Shown here one piece after another: positions 43,622 to 51,736 of a stretch of DNA of 56,702 nt; position 1 is the first letter of the stretch; each line of letters begins with the position of its first letter. This DNA comes from Candidatus Gaiellasilicea maunaloa (lineage in GTDB: Bacteria > Actinomycetota > Thermoleophilia > Gaiellales > Gaiellaceae), in NCBI GenBank assembly GCA_024330215.1, contig JANDLU010000013.1, positions 1-56,702 on the forward strand, written 5' to 3'. The position numbers and the translations under genes were made by a program. The notes under the pieces were generated by a model. It made no database searches. It was not told where the DNA came from and saw only the letters and a program-made list of their open reading frames with translations.

Positions 43622-44358
43622 AGATCTCCTGGGAGCGTCGAGGGGAAGGGCCGTCGCTGCTCCTGATCCAGGGGCTCGGCTACGCGCGCTGGGGCTGGGA
43701 GCCCGTCGTGCCGGGGCTCTCGCGCTCCTTCGACGTGCTCACGTTCGACAACCGTGGGATCGGTGGGAGCGACGCGCCGCCTGGGCCGTACGCGGCGGCG
43801 GAGCTGGCGGCGGACGCGGCCCGGGTGCTCGACGAGGCCGGCGTCGAGCGGGCCCACGTCGCCGGCACGAGCCTCGGCGGGATGATCGCGCAGGAGCTCG
43901 CGCTCACCTCGCCGGAGCGCGTCGAGAAGCTCGTGCTCGCCTGCACGACGCCCGGCGGCTCGCGGGCCTTCCCGATGCCGCAGCGCACCGTCGACCTGAT
44001 ACTCGCCCGCGCCTCGCTGCGCGAGTACGTCGAGAACGCGCTCGAGCCGGCCGACCGGCCGGATCTGGTCGAGCGGATCCTCGCGCACCGGGAGCGGACG
44101 GCGCAGGGGTTCGAGGCGTGGTCGGCCCAGGCCGCGGCGGGCGCCGGCTTCGACGCGGCGGACCGTCTTGGCGGGCTCGTGGCGCCGACGCTCGTCCAGC
44201 ACGGCGACGGCGACGTCGTCGTCGATCCGCGCAACGCCGAGCTCCTCGCCGAGCTGATCCCGGATGCCCGGCTCGAGGTCTACGAGGGCGGCGGGCACCT
44301 CTTCTTCTGGCAGGAGCCGGAGCGCTTCGTGCGCGAGCTCGAGGAGTTTCTCCTATGA
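43618..44358 (+). CDS. Alpha/beta-fold hydrolase
   Basis: This 246-aa protein has the nucleophile elbow GTSLGGMIAQ (Ser about 84), oxyanion region LLLIQGLGYARWGW, TFDNRGIGGSD strand, acid residue near HGDGDVVVDP and catalytic His in EGGGHLFFWQEPE. It is related to 3-oxoadipate enol-lactonase-type and carboxylesterase enzymes; the substrate is unknown. It lies between the importer and the CoA ligase and overlaps both by 4 nt, so it probably trims or releases the imported acid. Confidence 0.88.
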   Translation: MKISWERRGEGPSLLLIQGLGYARWGWEPVVPGLSRSFDVLTFDNRGIGGSDAPPGPYAAAELAADAARVLDEAGVERAHVAGTSLGGMIAQELALTSPERVEKLVLACTTPGGSRAFPMPQRTVDLILARASLREYVENALEPADRPDLVERILAHRERTAQGFEAWSAQAAAGAGFDAADRLGGLVAPTLVQHGDGDVVVDPRNAELLAELIPDARLEVYEGGGHLFFWQEPERFVRELEEFLL

Positions 44359-45815
44359 GCGAGCTGACGCTCGATCGCTGGATCCGCGACCGCGCCCGGA
44401 CGACGCCGGACCGCGTGGCGATCGACTTCCTCGGCGCGGAGACCACCTACCGCGAGCTCGACGCGCGCTCGGAGCGCCTCGCTGCGGGGCTGCTCGAGGC
44501 GGGGCTCGTCCCGGGTGACCGGGTCGCCACGTTGACCGGCTCGAATCCCGAGCACGTCGTCGTCTTCTTCGCCTGCGCCAAAACCGGCCTGATCCTGCTG
44601 CCGCTCAACTGGCGGCTGGCGAACGCCGAGCTCGCCTACCAGCTCGCGGACGCCGAGCCCGCCTTGCTGCTCGCGTCGAGCGAGCATGCCGAGACCGCCG
44701 CCTCGCTGCATCAACGGAGCGCGGGGCTGGAAGACCTTGTGTTTCAGAAACACAAAGTCCTTCCTCGGATCGGCGACGACGACGGGCTCCTGCTCGTCTA
44801 CACCTCGGGCACGACGGGGCGGCCGAAGGGCGCCCTCCTCACGCACGCGAACTGCTTCTGGACGAACCTCTCGTTCGACCGGGTAGCCGGTCTCGGCGAC
44901 GAGGACGTCGTCCTCCAGCTCCTGCCGCAGTTCCACGTCGGCGGCTGGAACGTGCAGCCGCTGCTCGCCTGGTGGAAGGGCGCCCGCGTCGTCCTCGAGC
45001 CGTCGTTCGAGCCGGGTCGGGCGCTGGCCTTGATCGGCGAGAAGCGTGTGACGACGATGATGGGCGTGCCGGCGACCTACCTCTTCCTGGCCCAGGAGCC
45101 GGGCTTCGCCGACGCCGATCTCTCGAGTCTGCGCCGTGCCGTCGTAGGGGGCGCCCCGATGCCCGAGCCGCTGCTCGAGCTCTGGCACGAGCGCGGGGTC
45201 GAGATCGTGCACGGCTACGGGCTGACCGAGGCGGCGCCGAACGTCCTCTGCCTGCCGCCCGAGGACGCGGCGCGCAAACGCGGCTTCGCCGGCCGGCCCT
45301 ACCCGCACGTCGACGTCGCCCTCCGCGACCCCGAGACGGGCGCGCTCCTCGAAGGGACGGCCGAGGGCGAGCTGATCGTCCGCGGCCCGAACGTCTTCTC
45401 CGGCTACTGGCGCGATCCCGAGGCCACCGCGGCCGCCTTCGCGGACGGGTGGCTGCTCACGGGAGACATCGCCGCGCGCGACGAGGAGGGCGATTACCGG
45501 ATTGCCGGCCGGCTCAAGGACATGGTCATCTCCGGCGGCGAGAACGTCTATCCCGCGGAGGTGGAGAGCGTCCTCCACGAGCATCCGGCGGTCGCCGAGG
45601 CGGCGGTGGTCGGCGTCCCGGACGAGCGCTGGGGCGAGGCGTGCGCGGCGTTCGTCGTGCTCTCGACCGATGCCGGCGAGGAAGAGCTGATCGCGTTCTG
45701 CCGCGAGCGGCTGGCGAGGTTCAAGGTTCCGCGGGAGCTTCGCTTCGTCGAGGAGCTGCCGCGAAACTCGATGGGCAAGGTCGTCAAGTCGGAGCTCCTG
45801 GAGCGGGTCTCGTGA
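44355..45815 (+). CDS. Acyl-CoA synthetase (AMP-forming) with palindromic-element insertion
   Basis: This 486-aa ANL-superfamily ligase activates a carboxylic acid as acyl-AMP and then the CoA thioester. Motif A3 YTSGTTGRPKG is at residues 149-159, with HGYGLTEAAPN (A5), DGWLLTGDIA, GRLKDMVISGGENVYP (A8) and the catalytic lysine in NSMGKVVKSEL near the end. Residues 126-137 (EDLVFQKHKVLP) are encoded by a 36-nt palindromic repeat inserted in frame in the variable segment just before motif A3. The length is a little under the usual 500-550. Confidence 0.93.
   Translation: MSELTLDRWIRDRARTTPDRVAIDFLGAETTYRELDARSERLAAGLLEAGLVPGDRVATLTGSNPEHVVVFFACAKTGLILLPLNWRLANAELAYQLADAEPALLLASSEHAETAASLHQRSAGLEDLVFQKHKVLPRIGDDDGLLLVYTSGTTGRPKGALLTHANCFWTNLSFDRVAGLGDEDVVLQLLPQFHVGGWNVQPLLAWWKGARVVLEPSFEPGRALALIGEKRVTTMMGVPATYLFLAQEPGFADADLSSLRRAVVGGAPMPEPLLELWHERGVEIVHGYGLTEAAPNVLCLPPEDAARKRGFAGRPYPHVDVALRDPETGALLEGTAEGELIVRGPNVFSGYWRDPEATAAAFADGWLLTGDIAARDEEGDYRIAGRLKDMVISGGENVYPAEVESVLHEHPAVAEAAVVGVPDERWGEACAAFVVLSTDAGEEELIAFCRERLARFKVPRELRFVEELPRNSMGKVVKSELLERVS
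44729..44764 (+). repeat. Palindromic element, copy 3, in frame inside the acyl-CoA ligase gene
   Basis: TTGTGTTTC (44737-44745) and GAAACACAA (44747-44755) form a perfect 9-bp stem with a one-base loop. The outer arms GGAAG (44729-44733) and CTTCC (44760-44764) pair outside it. The length is 36 nt, a multiple of three, and the frame is kept. It shares the TTGTGTT/AACACAA core and the outer GAAG/CTTC arms with the two copies near 32.4-32.7 kb. Confidence 0.75.
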
Positions 45816-46450
45816 GCGAGCTCTCGATCGGAGTCCAGCCGACCGGGGTTGGTGGGCGCGCGCTCTCGAGCCGCGGCCTGCGGACGCGCCGGCGCCTGCT
45901 CGAGGCCGCGGAGCGGGTCTTCGCCGAGCTCGGGTATCACGACGCCTCGATCGTCAAGATCACCGAGGCCGCGGGCGTCGGCCAGGGCACCTTCTACCTC
46001 TACTTCGACGGCAAGAAGCGGATCTTCGACGAGCTCGTGCTCGATCTGAACGCCCGCGTCCGCCGCGCTATGACGGAGGCGTCCTCGAAGGGATCGACTC
46101 GCGCGGAGCGCGAGCTCCTCGGCTTCGGCGCCTTCTTCCGCTTCACCGCCGAGCACCCGGCGCTCTATCGGATCGTCCGCCAGGCCGAGTTCGTCTCGCC
46201 CGCGATCCTCCAGCTCCACTACGAGCGGCTGACCGAGGGCTACGTGGCGGGGCTGCGCCAGGCGATGGCCGCAGGCGAGGTCGCGCAGGGCGATCCCGAG
46301 GTGCTCGCCTGGAGCCTGATGGGGATCGGCGAGCTCGTCGGGATGCGCTGGATCCTCTGGGGCGGCGGCACGGAAATGCCCGAGCGGGTCTTCGACGAGC
46401 TGGCGCGGATCCTCGTTCGCACCATCGGCGCCAGGGATCTCGACCCGTGA
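45812..46450 (+). CDS. TetR-family transcriptional regulator
   Basis: This 212-aa protein has an N-terminal helix-turn-helix (RRRLLEAAERVFAELGYHDA, ITEAAGVGQGTFYLYFDGKK) and a helical ligand domain with a mid-protein HPALYRIVRQAEF segment. It sits inside the catabolic operon, overlapping its neighbours by 4 nt each side. It probably senses an acyl-CoA pathway intermediate and controls the operon promoter near 38.9 kb (inference). Confidence 0.92.
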   Translation: MSELSIGVQPTGVGGRALSSRGLRTRRRLLEAAERVFAELGYHDASIVKITEAAGVGQGTFYLYFDGKKRIFDELVLDLNARVRRAMTEASSKGSTRAERELLGFGAFFRFTAEHPALYRIVRQAEFVSPAILQLHYERLTEGYVAGLRQAMAAGEVAQGDPEVLAWSLMGIGELVGMRWILWGGGTEMPERVFDELARILVRTIGARDLDP

Positions 46451-47436
46451 TCGGCTTGGTGGCGACGGCGTCGTATCTCCCGGAGCGCCGGCTGACCGCG
46501 GCCGAGATCGGCGAGGCGAGCGGGATCCCGGAGGCGGTGATCGTGGAGAAGTTCGGCCTTCGCGGGAAGCACATCGCGGCGCCCGACGAGCACGTGAGCG
46601 ACATGTCGGTCACAGCCGCCTCGCAGCTCCTTGCCGAGCAGGAGCTCGATCCGGCCGAGATCGACGTCGTCCTCTACTACGGCTCGATGTGGAAGGACTA
46701 TCCGGTCTGGCAGGCCGCGCCCTGGATCGCACACCGGCTCGGCTGCACGAGCGCCTACGCGCTCGAGTACGCGAACGTCTCGTGCGGGACACCGGTCGCG
46801 CTACGGCTGGCGCGGAACTTCCTGCTCGGCGAGCCGGAGCTGCGGAATGTGCTCCTCGTTGCCGCCTGCCGCGAGTCGTACCTGATCGACTACTCGAACG
46901 AGCGCTCCCGCTTCATGTTCAACTTCGGCGACGGCGCGGTGGCCGGACTCCTGACGCGTGACGCCGGCCACGAGCTCTGCGGCGCGCACGCGATCACCGA
47001 CGGCTCGTTCTCGCTCCAGGTGAAGGTGCCGGCAGGAGGCTCTGTCGAGCCGGCGTCCGCCGAGTCCGTCGCGGCTCGCAGGCACTACCTCGACGTCGCC
47101 GACCCGGCTCAGATGAAGGGCGGACTCGACGAGGTCAGCCTCCCGAACTTCGTCGCGGCCGCCCGCGGCGCGCTCGAGAGCTGCGGTGCGAGCCAGAGCG
47201 ACATCGCCTACCTCTGCAACATCCACATGAAGCGCTCGATGCACGAGGCGATCGTCGGCGAGCTCGGCTCGCCGCGTGCGACCTACCTCGACGACACCGG
47301 GCACATGAGCGGCGTCGATCCCCTGCTCGCGCTCGACCGCATCTCGCGAGCCGGCGAGCTCGAGGAGGGCGATCTCGTCCTGCTGCTCGCCGCGGGTACC
47401 GGCTACACCTGGGCGGCTACGGTCATCAGCTGGTGA
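46447..47436 (+). CDS. KAS III-like thiolase-fold enzyme
   Basis: This 329-aa protein resembles 3-oxoacyl-ACP synthase III (FabH). The nucleophile Cys113 is in YANVSCGTPVAL. Histidine in CNIHMKRSMHE and the DDTGHMSGVDPLLAL segment match the FabH His and Asn-region positions, although the usual Asn is replaced by the TGHM segment. FNFGDGAVAGLL and AAGTGYTWAATVI are typical of the fold. In a CoA-ligase operon it may condense or cleave acyl-CoA substrates rather than start fatty-acid synthesis. GTG start. Confidence 0.82.
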   Translation: MIGLVATASYLPERRLTAAEIGEASGIPEAVIVEKFGLRGKHIAAPDEHVSDMSVTAASQLLAEQELDPAEIDVVLYYGSMWKDYPVWQAAPWIAHRLGCTSAYALEYANVSCGTPVALRLARNFLLGEPELRNVLLVAACRESYLIDYSNERSRFMFNFGDGAVAGLLTRDAGHELCGAHAITDGSFSLQVKVPAGGSVEPASAESVAARRHYLDVADPAQMKGGLDEVSLPNFVAAARGALESCGASQSDIAYLCNIHMKRSMHEAIVGELGSPRATYLDDTGHMSGVDPLLALDRISRAGELEEGDLVLLLAAGTGYTWAATVISW

Positions 47437-47861
47437 TTCGCGATCTGATCGGGCAGGAGCTCGTCTCGGACTGGCTTGCGATCGAGCAGGAGCGGATCGA
47501 CGCGTTCGCGCACGCGACCGACGATCCGCAGTGGATTCACACCGATCCCGTGCGCGCCGCCGAGGGGCCGTTCGGGACGACGATCGCGCACGGCTTCCTG
47601 ACGCTCTCGCTCGTCGTCCCGCTCTTCGAGCAGGTGCTGCCTCAGCTCGAGGGCTACCGATTGACCGTGAACTACGGCCTGAATCGCGTCCGTTTTCCGG
47701 CGCCGGTGCCCTCGGGGAGCCGGATCCGAGCTCGGTTCATCGTCGAGGAGGTCGAGGACGTGAGTGGCGGCGAGCAGGCGCGCGTCGCCGCCAGGATCGA
47801 GCGAGAGGGTCAGGACAAGCCCGTCTGCGTCGCCGAGGTGCTCTTCCGCTTCCTCCGCTGA
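47433..47861 (+). CDS. MaoC-family enoyl-CoA hydratase
   Basis: This 142-aa single hot-dog-fold protein has the MaoC catalytic dyad in FAHATDDPQWIHTDP (Asp and His). GPFGTTIAHGFLTLSLVVPL is the long helix segment of (R)-specific hydratases. It would hydrate an enoyl-CoA made from the imported acid. It is the last gene of the operon and overlaps the KAS III-like gene by 4 nt. Confidence 0.92.
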   Translation: MIRDLIGQELVSDWLAIEQERIDAFAHATDDPQWIHTDPVRAAEGPFGTTIAHGFLTLSLVVPLFEQVLPQLEGYRLTVNYGLNRVRFPAPVPSGSRIRARFIVEEVEDVSGGEQARVAARIEREGQDKPVCVAEVLFRFLR

Positions 47862-47956
47862 TCTGATCCGGCCCTCTCGACCAAGCACGCGCTGCCGGGC
47901 GGCGGCAGAGGTCCAACTTGGGCCTACGCTGGCGGCCGATGCGCTACCGTCGGAGC

Positions 47957-48847
47957 ATGAAGGGCGGGCGGCACCCGGTCGGAACCGGCAGGCGAGCGGC
48001 TCTGCTCGTGCTCGCGGCGGCGCTCGTCGCGGGCTGCAGCGCCTTCGAGGCGAAGCGATCGGTTGCAGCCGCTCCGTACTATCCGCGAGCCGAGGCACCG
48101 GTCTCCACCGCGAGCGTCGCGCCGCGCCCGCCTCCCGCGCGGCCGGTGCGACGGACGAGCGAGCTCGCGAATCCCGTCGCAGTCGCGGCGAAGCAGCCTC
48201 GTAAGACGGTCGGCTGCTGGGCTGTCGTGCGGCCGCTGCGGACGCGCGCTCTGGCCTTCGCGGCGGTCGTGCGGACCCGGGCCCGCGTCCACGTGACTCC
48301 GGGTGGAGAGTCGCTCGCCCGCTACGACCGGCTGAACGCGAACGGCGTGCCGACGGTCTTCGGCGTGCTCGGCCAGGCCAACTGCGGCGGCCGCTGGCTT
48401 CGGGTGCAGGTGCCGAGCCGCCCGAACGGCGTGCTCGCGTGGGTGCGCGCGCGCGACGTCCAGCTCGTCCGCGTCCACACACGGATCGAGGTCGACCTCT
48501 CCGCGCGCCGCGTCACGCTCTATCGGAGTGGTCGCGAGCTGATCGCGGCGACGGCCGCGGTCGGCGCGACCGACACACCCACGCCCACCGGGAGCTTCTA
48601 CGTCAACCAGCGTCTGGTGCCGTCGCATCCGGGTGGCCCCTTCGGACCGGGAGCGATCGGCGTCTCCGCATTCTCGCCGGTGCTCCAGGACTGGATCCAG
48701 GGCGGTCCGATCGCGATCCACGGCACGAACCGTCCCGACCTGCTCGGCGGCGCCGTCTCCCACGGCTGCGTCCGCATCCGGAACGACCTTCTCGTCCGGA
48801 TGTTCCGGCTCGCGGTGGCCGGAACGCCGGTCGTGATCCGGGCCTAG
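47957..48847 (+). CDS. L,D-transpeptidase lipoprotein (YkuD domain)
   Basis: This 296-aa protein has an N-terminal lipoprotein signal: basic start, hydrophobic core and lipobox LVAGC (Cys27). A SH3-like region (about 95-175) precedes the YkuD catalytic domain, with IAIHGTNRP and the catalytic SHGCVRI motif (Cys271). It would form 3-3 cross-links in a meso-DAP wall, consistent with the DNPR MurE in this window. The ATG at 47957 is chosen as the start closest to the signal; GGAG lies just upstream, and an ATG at 47939 is possible. Confidence 0.9.
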   Translation: MKGGRHPVGTGRRAALLVLAAALVAGCSAFEAKRSVAAAPYYPRAEAPVSTASVAPRPPPARPVRRTSELANPVAVAAKQPRKTVGCWAVVRPLRTRALAFAAVVRTRARVHVTPGGESLARYDRLNANGVPTVFGVLGQANCGGRWLRVQVPSRPNGVLAWVRARDVQLVRVHTRIEVDLSARRVTLYRSGRELIAATAAVGATDTPTPTGSFYVNQRLVPSHPGGPFGPGAIGVSAFSPVLQDWIQGGPIAIHGTNRPDLLGGAVSHGCVRIRNDLLVRMFRLAVAGTPVVIRA

Positions 48848-48998
48848 TAGCGGTCGACCGCCTGCCAGGAGGCGACCTCGAGCCACCGCGCGCCCGATTC
48901 CGAGCTTCGACGACCGGCTCGGCCACGAGCACGAGCTGACTCGACTCGAAGGCGCCAGAGTCCAGCACCCGCTCGTTGGTATCCCAGCCGCGGAGCAT
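48844..48998 (-). pseudogene. Frameshifted ~50-aa gene downstream of the photolyase remnant
   Basis: From the ATG at 48996-48998 the frame reads MLRGWDTNERVLDSGAFESS and then QLVLVAEPVVEARN. The sensible sequence continues in another frame as GARWLEVASWQAVDRY and ends at a TAG (48844-48846). One missing base near 48895 would restore a ~51-aa protein. It starts 4 nt after the photolyase stop and so belongs to that operon. The family is unknown. Confidence 0.45.
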
Positions 48999-49002
48999 CG
49001 AC

Positions 49003-50344
49003 TCATGCCTCCCCGGATCGCGCCGCCCGGAACCGCCGCACGGCTTCGATGTGGTCGACGATCGGCTCCGGGTAGTCCGCCGGCCGCAGCAGCCCGAGCT
49101 TCCAGGGCTCGTGGATCGCGACCGCCTCGACCTCCGTCAGCTCGGGGACGTAGCGGCGCACGTAGTCGCCGTTCGGGTCGAGGCGCTTGGCCTGCACCAT
49201 CGGGTTGAAGATCCGGTTCGGCCGCGTGTCGATGCCCGTGCCGGCGACCCACTGCCAGTTGCCGACGTTGTTCGCGACGTCGCCGTCCACGAGCAGATCG
49301 AAGAAGTGAGCGGCGCCGAGCCGCCAGTCGAGGTAGAGAACGAAGCGACGAGGAGGCGGGCGCGGTTGTGCATGTAGCCCTCGCGTGTGAGCTGCCGCAT
49401 CCCGGCGTCGACGATCGGAAAACCGGTGCGACCGTCCTTCCAGGCCGCGAGCGCCGGCTCATCCTCCCGCCAGCGGTCACCGCGATCGCGATAGTCCTCC
49501 CACGAGGTCTCGGGCCGGGCCGCCAGGAGCTGGGTGTAGAAGTCGCGCCAGCAGAGCTGCCGGACGAAGGCGCCGGACCCGGAGCGCTCGCCCGCCCGCT
49601 CGAAGATCTCGAGAGGGGAGAGGCAGCCGAAGTGGAGATAGGGACTGAGCCGCGAGGTGGCGTCGGCCGCGAGATCGTCGTGCAACCGGCCGTACTCCGA
49701 GACGCCGTGCCGGAGGAAGCGTTCGAGCCGCCGCCGCCCCTCGCTCTCTCCACCCCGAGGGAGCTCGGGCGAGCGCGGGCCGGATGCGATCTCGGCGAGC
49801 GCGGGGAGCCGGCCCTTGCGGAGCCCGCTCGGCAGGACGATCTTCCTGGGCGCGGGCTCGAGTCTTCTGCGGGGCGCCGGGCGCCATTGCCGCCAGTACG
49901 GAGTGAAGACGCGGTAGTGATCCGCGCCCGCCGGTGCGAGGTCTCCGGGCGGGACGATCGTCACCCCGGGCAGGACGCGCAGCTCGATCCGCTGCTCGTC
50001 GCAGACGCGCTGGAGCCTCTGCTCGCGCGCCTGGGCGTACGCGCTGACGTCGTCGCTGACGCAGATCGCGCAGCACCTGTCTCGATCGCAACGCGCATCG
50101 TCTCGGCGACCACGTGGCCCTGACGGACGGCAAGCCCACCGCCTCGCTCTCGTAGCGAGCGGGCGAGGTCGCGGAGCGAGTCGAGGAGGAAGGCGACGCG
50201 GTTCGGCGCTCCGAAGCGCTCGAGCACGCCCGGATCGAAGACGAAGAGCGGAACGACCTGCTCGGCCGTTTCGACGGCGGCGGCCAGGGCGGGTTGATCG
50301 TGGACGCGCAGGTCTCGCGTGAAGAGGACGATCGCCGTCCGCAC
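49003..50344 (-). pseudogene. phr: Deoxyribodipyrimidine photolyase, frameshifted
   Basis: The intact gene would encode a flavin photolyase of about 450 aa. The N-terminal antenna domain reads from GTG 50342-50344 (TAIVLFTRDLRVHDQPAL, FDPGVLERFGAPNR). A one-base loss near 50070 shifts the frame. The middle follows (RVFTPYWRQW, LSPYLHFGCLSPLEIFE, RQLCWRDFYTQLL, REGYMHNRARLLVASF). A second lesion near 49343, about 13 nt missing where LTKDL is expected, shifts it again. The FAD-domain end (DWRLGAAHFFD, NNVGNWQWVAGTGID, NPMVQAKRLDPNGDYV) completes it. As sequenced it cannot make photolyase. It lies 2 nt downstream of the MerR-DICT gene. Confidence 0.88.
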
Positions 50345-50346
50345 GC

Positions 50347-51174
50347 CTACCGGCCCAGGTAGCCGATCATGCGGTTCGTCAGCGCCGTGACGAAACTCGG
50401 ATCGAGGCTCCCCGGACCGGGGAGGTGGGAGAGCTCGGCTTCCAGCTTCGCAGCGAGCGCCGGGGTCTCCTTGCGCACCAGCCCGACCGCCGTGTCGACT
50501 CCCGCCCTCGCCGTGGCGGGCTCGGCGCTCCACACGATCTCGAAGCGACGTTCTGAGTCGCCCCCAGGCCACTGCCCCGGCACCTCTCGACCGACGATCA
50601 GCGCCGACGACCGCGGCGCGAGGTGGATCAACCCCCATTCGCGCTCCAACGGGTCGCCGCGACGAATCGGCACCTGGGCCGGCTCGTGCTCGGGAGTAGA
50701 CGGTTCGAGGAAGTCTGCGAAGACGACGGCGCAGCGCGAGCCGCGCGAGAGATCGCGCCAGCGTTGCCTGGCCCGATCGTAGTGCTGCCGTTCCTGAAAC
50801 GCCCCCACGAGCACAGCCCGCTCGGCCCTAGCGGAGCACTCGTCCTCGATCGCGTGGGTGAGCAGCGTCAGAGTCCGCTTCGTCACGAGCTGCGGCTCGA
50901 GCCTCGCACCCCGGGTGATCTGGGCGAAGAGCGACTCGTCGCGCTCCTCGAGGGCAACCGCTCTTCGCGCGATCGCACCGCTCAGCGTCACTCCTGCGGC
51001 ACGCTCGGCGAGGACGCGCCGAACGGCTTCGACATCCCTGGCGCGGTAACGCCGCTGGCCGCCGGGAAGCCGAAGCGGACGTGGAAACCCGTGTCTGCTC
51101 TCCCAGGCGCGCAGCGTCGCCGGCTTGAGGCCGGTCTCCTCGGCGAGCTCCGCGATCGTCAGATGTTTCGACAC
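50347..51174 (-). CDS. MerR-family regulator with C-terminal DICT sensory domain
   Basis: This 275-aa protein starts at the GTG at 51172-51174. Residues 1-70 are a MerR winged helix (TIAELAEETGLKPATLRAWE, SRHGFPRPLRLPGGQRRYRA). Residues about 105-240 match the DICT domain, a sensor module often found with light-response regulators (GAFQERQHYDRARQRWRDLS, CAVVFADF). The cofactor is unknown. The photolyase remnant follows after 2 nt, and a membrane-protein gene is divergent. A TAGACA-N3-TGT site lies 17-28 nt before the start. Confidence 0.85.
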   Translation of the reverse strand: MSKHLTIAELAEETGLKPATLRAWESRHGFPRPLRLPGGQRRYRARDVEAVRRVLAERAAGVTLSGAIARRAVALEERDESLFAQITRGARLEPQLVTKRTLTLLTHAIEDECSARAERAVLVGAFQERQHYDRARQRWRDLSRGSRCAVVFADFLEPSTPEHEPAQVPIRRGDPLEREWGLIHLAPRSSALIVGREVPGQWPGGDSERRFEIVWSAEPATARAGVDTAVGLVRKETPALAAKLEAELSHLPGPGSLDPSFVTALTNRMIGYLGR

Positions 51175-51190
51175 GACGTAGAGAGAAACC

Positions 51191-51202
51191 TAGACAACCT
51201 GT
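51191..51202. promoter_or_regulatory. Candidate MerR-DICT operator, site 1
   Basis: TAGACAACCTGT carries the ACA-N3-TGT dyad found twice more at 51677 and 51699. It lies in the divergent region between the regulator and the membrane-protein gene, and overlaps a TAGGTT -10-like hexamer read on the minus strand, as expected for autoregulation. Confidence 0.5.
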
Positions 51203-51244
51203 GGGGTTCTCGGCGACAGGGGAGGTTGAGATGGGGTTGAAGAG

Positions 51245-51679
51245 GTGAGCTGGGCGCGCTCCGCGGGTGCGGGAGCTCTGGCCGCGACCGCGTGGGGACT
51301 GGTCGAGCCGCTCGACCGGCGGCTCTTCCGCTCGGATTACTCCGACATCGCGCTCCTCGGCAAGGCCGTCACGCGCGGCCCGCGTTGGCGAGCTGCCGGC
51401 TTTGCGCTGCACGCCGGAAACGGCGCGCTCTTCGGCCTGGCCTTCGAGGGCATCCGGAGGGCGACGGGCTTCGAGGGTCGGCGGCTCGCCGTCGGCCTCG
51501 CGTTGGCCGAGCATGTTGGTCTCTATCCGCTGGGCTACTTCGTCGATCGTTACCATCCGGCTCGCGGCGAGGCAGGGATCCCGCCGCTTCTCGCAAATCC
51601 GCGCGCGTTCGGCCAAGCGACCGTACGCCACCTGCTCTTCGGCCTCGTCCTGGGTCGCCTCGCCCGACCCGGAGTTTAG
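51245..51679 (+). CDS. Small membrane protein of unknown function
   Basis: This 144-aa protein starts at GTG 51245. Three to four moderately hydrophobic helices are visible (GAGALAATAWGLVEPLD, AAGFALHAGNGALFGLAFEG, LAVGLALAEHVGLYPLGYF, LLFGLVLGRLARP). It is divergent from the MerR-DICT gene and followed by an SRPBCC gene that has its own operator pair. No family was recognised; the context suggests a stress- or light-response membrane protein. Confidence 0.75.
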   Translation: MSWARSAGAGALAATAWGLVEPLDRRLFRSDYSDIALLGKAVTRGPRWRAAGFALHAGNGALFGLAFEGIRRATGFEGRRLAVGLALAEHVGLYPLGYFVDRYHPARGEAGIPPLLANPRAFGQATVRHLLFGLVLGRLARPGV

Positions 51680-51710
51680 ACAGCGTGTCGAAGGAAAGTA
51701 GACAGGGTGT
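51677..51710 (+). promoter_or_regulatory. Candidate MerR-DICT operator, sites 2 and 3
   Basis: TAGACAGCGTGT (51677-51688) and TAGACAGGGTGT (51699-51710) are direct copies 22 nt apart, two helical turns. Each has the ACA-N3-TGT dyad of site 1. They sit between the membrane-protein stop and the SRPBCC gene start (51737), so they probably control that gene. The TAGACA of site 2 may double as a -35. Confidence 0.55.
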
Positions 51711-51736
51711 TGGTTCCCGCGAACGAAAGGATGCAC

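Noticed and set aside
46447-47436. Naming the KAS III-like gene fabH
   Set aside because: The nucleophile Cys is present, but the Asn motif of FabH is altered and the gene lies in a catabolic-type operon without acyl-carrier or other fatty-acid synthesis genes.
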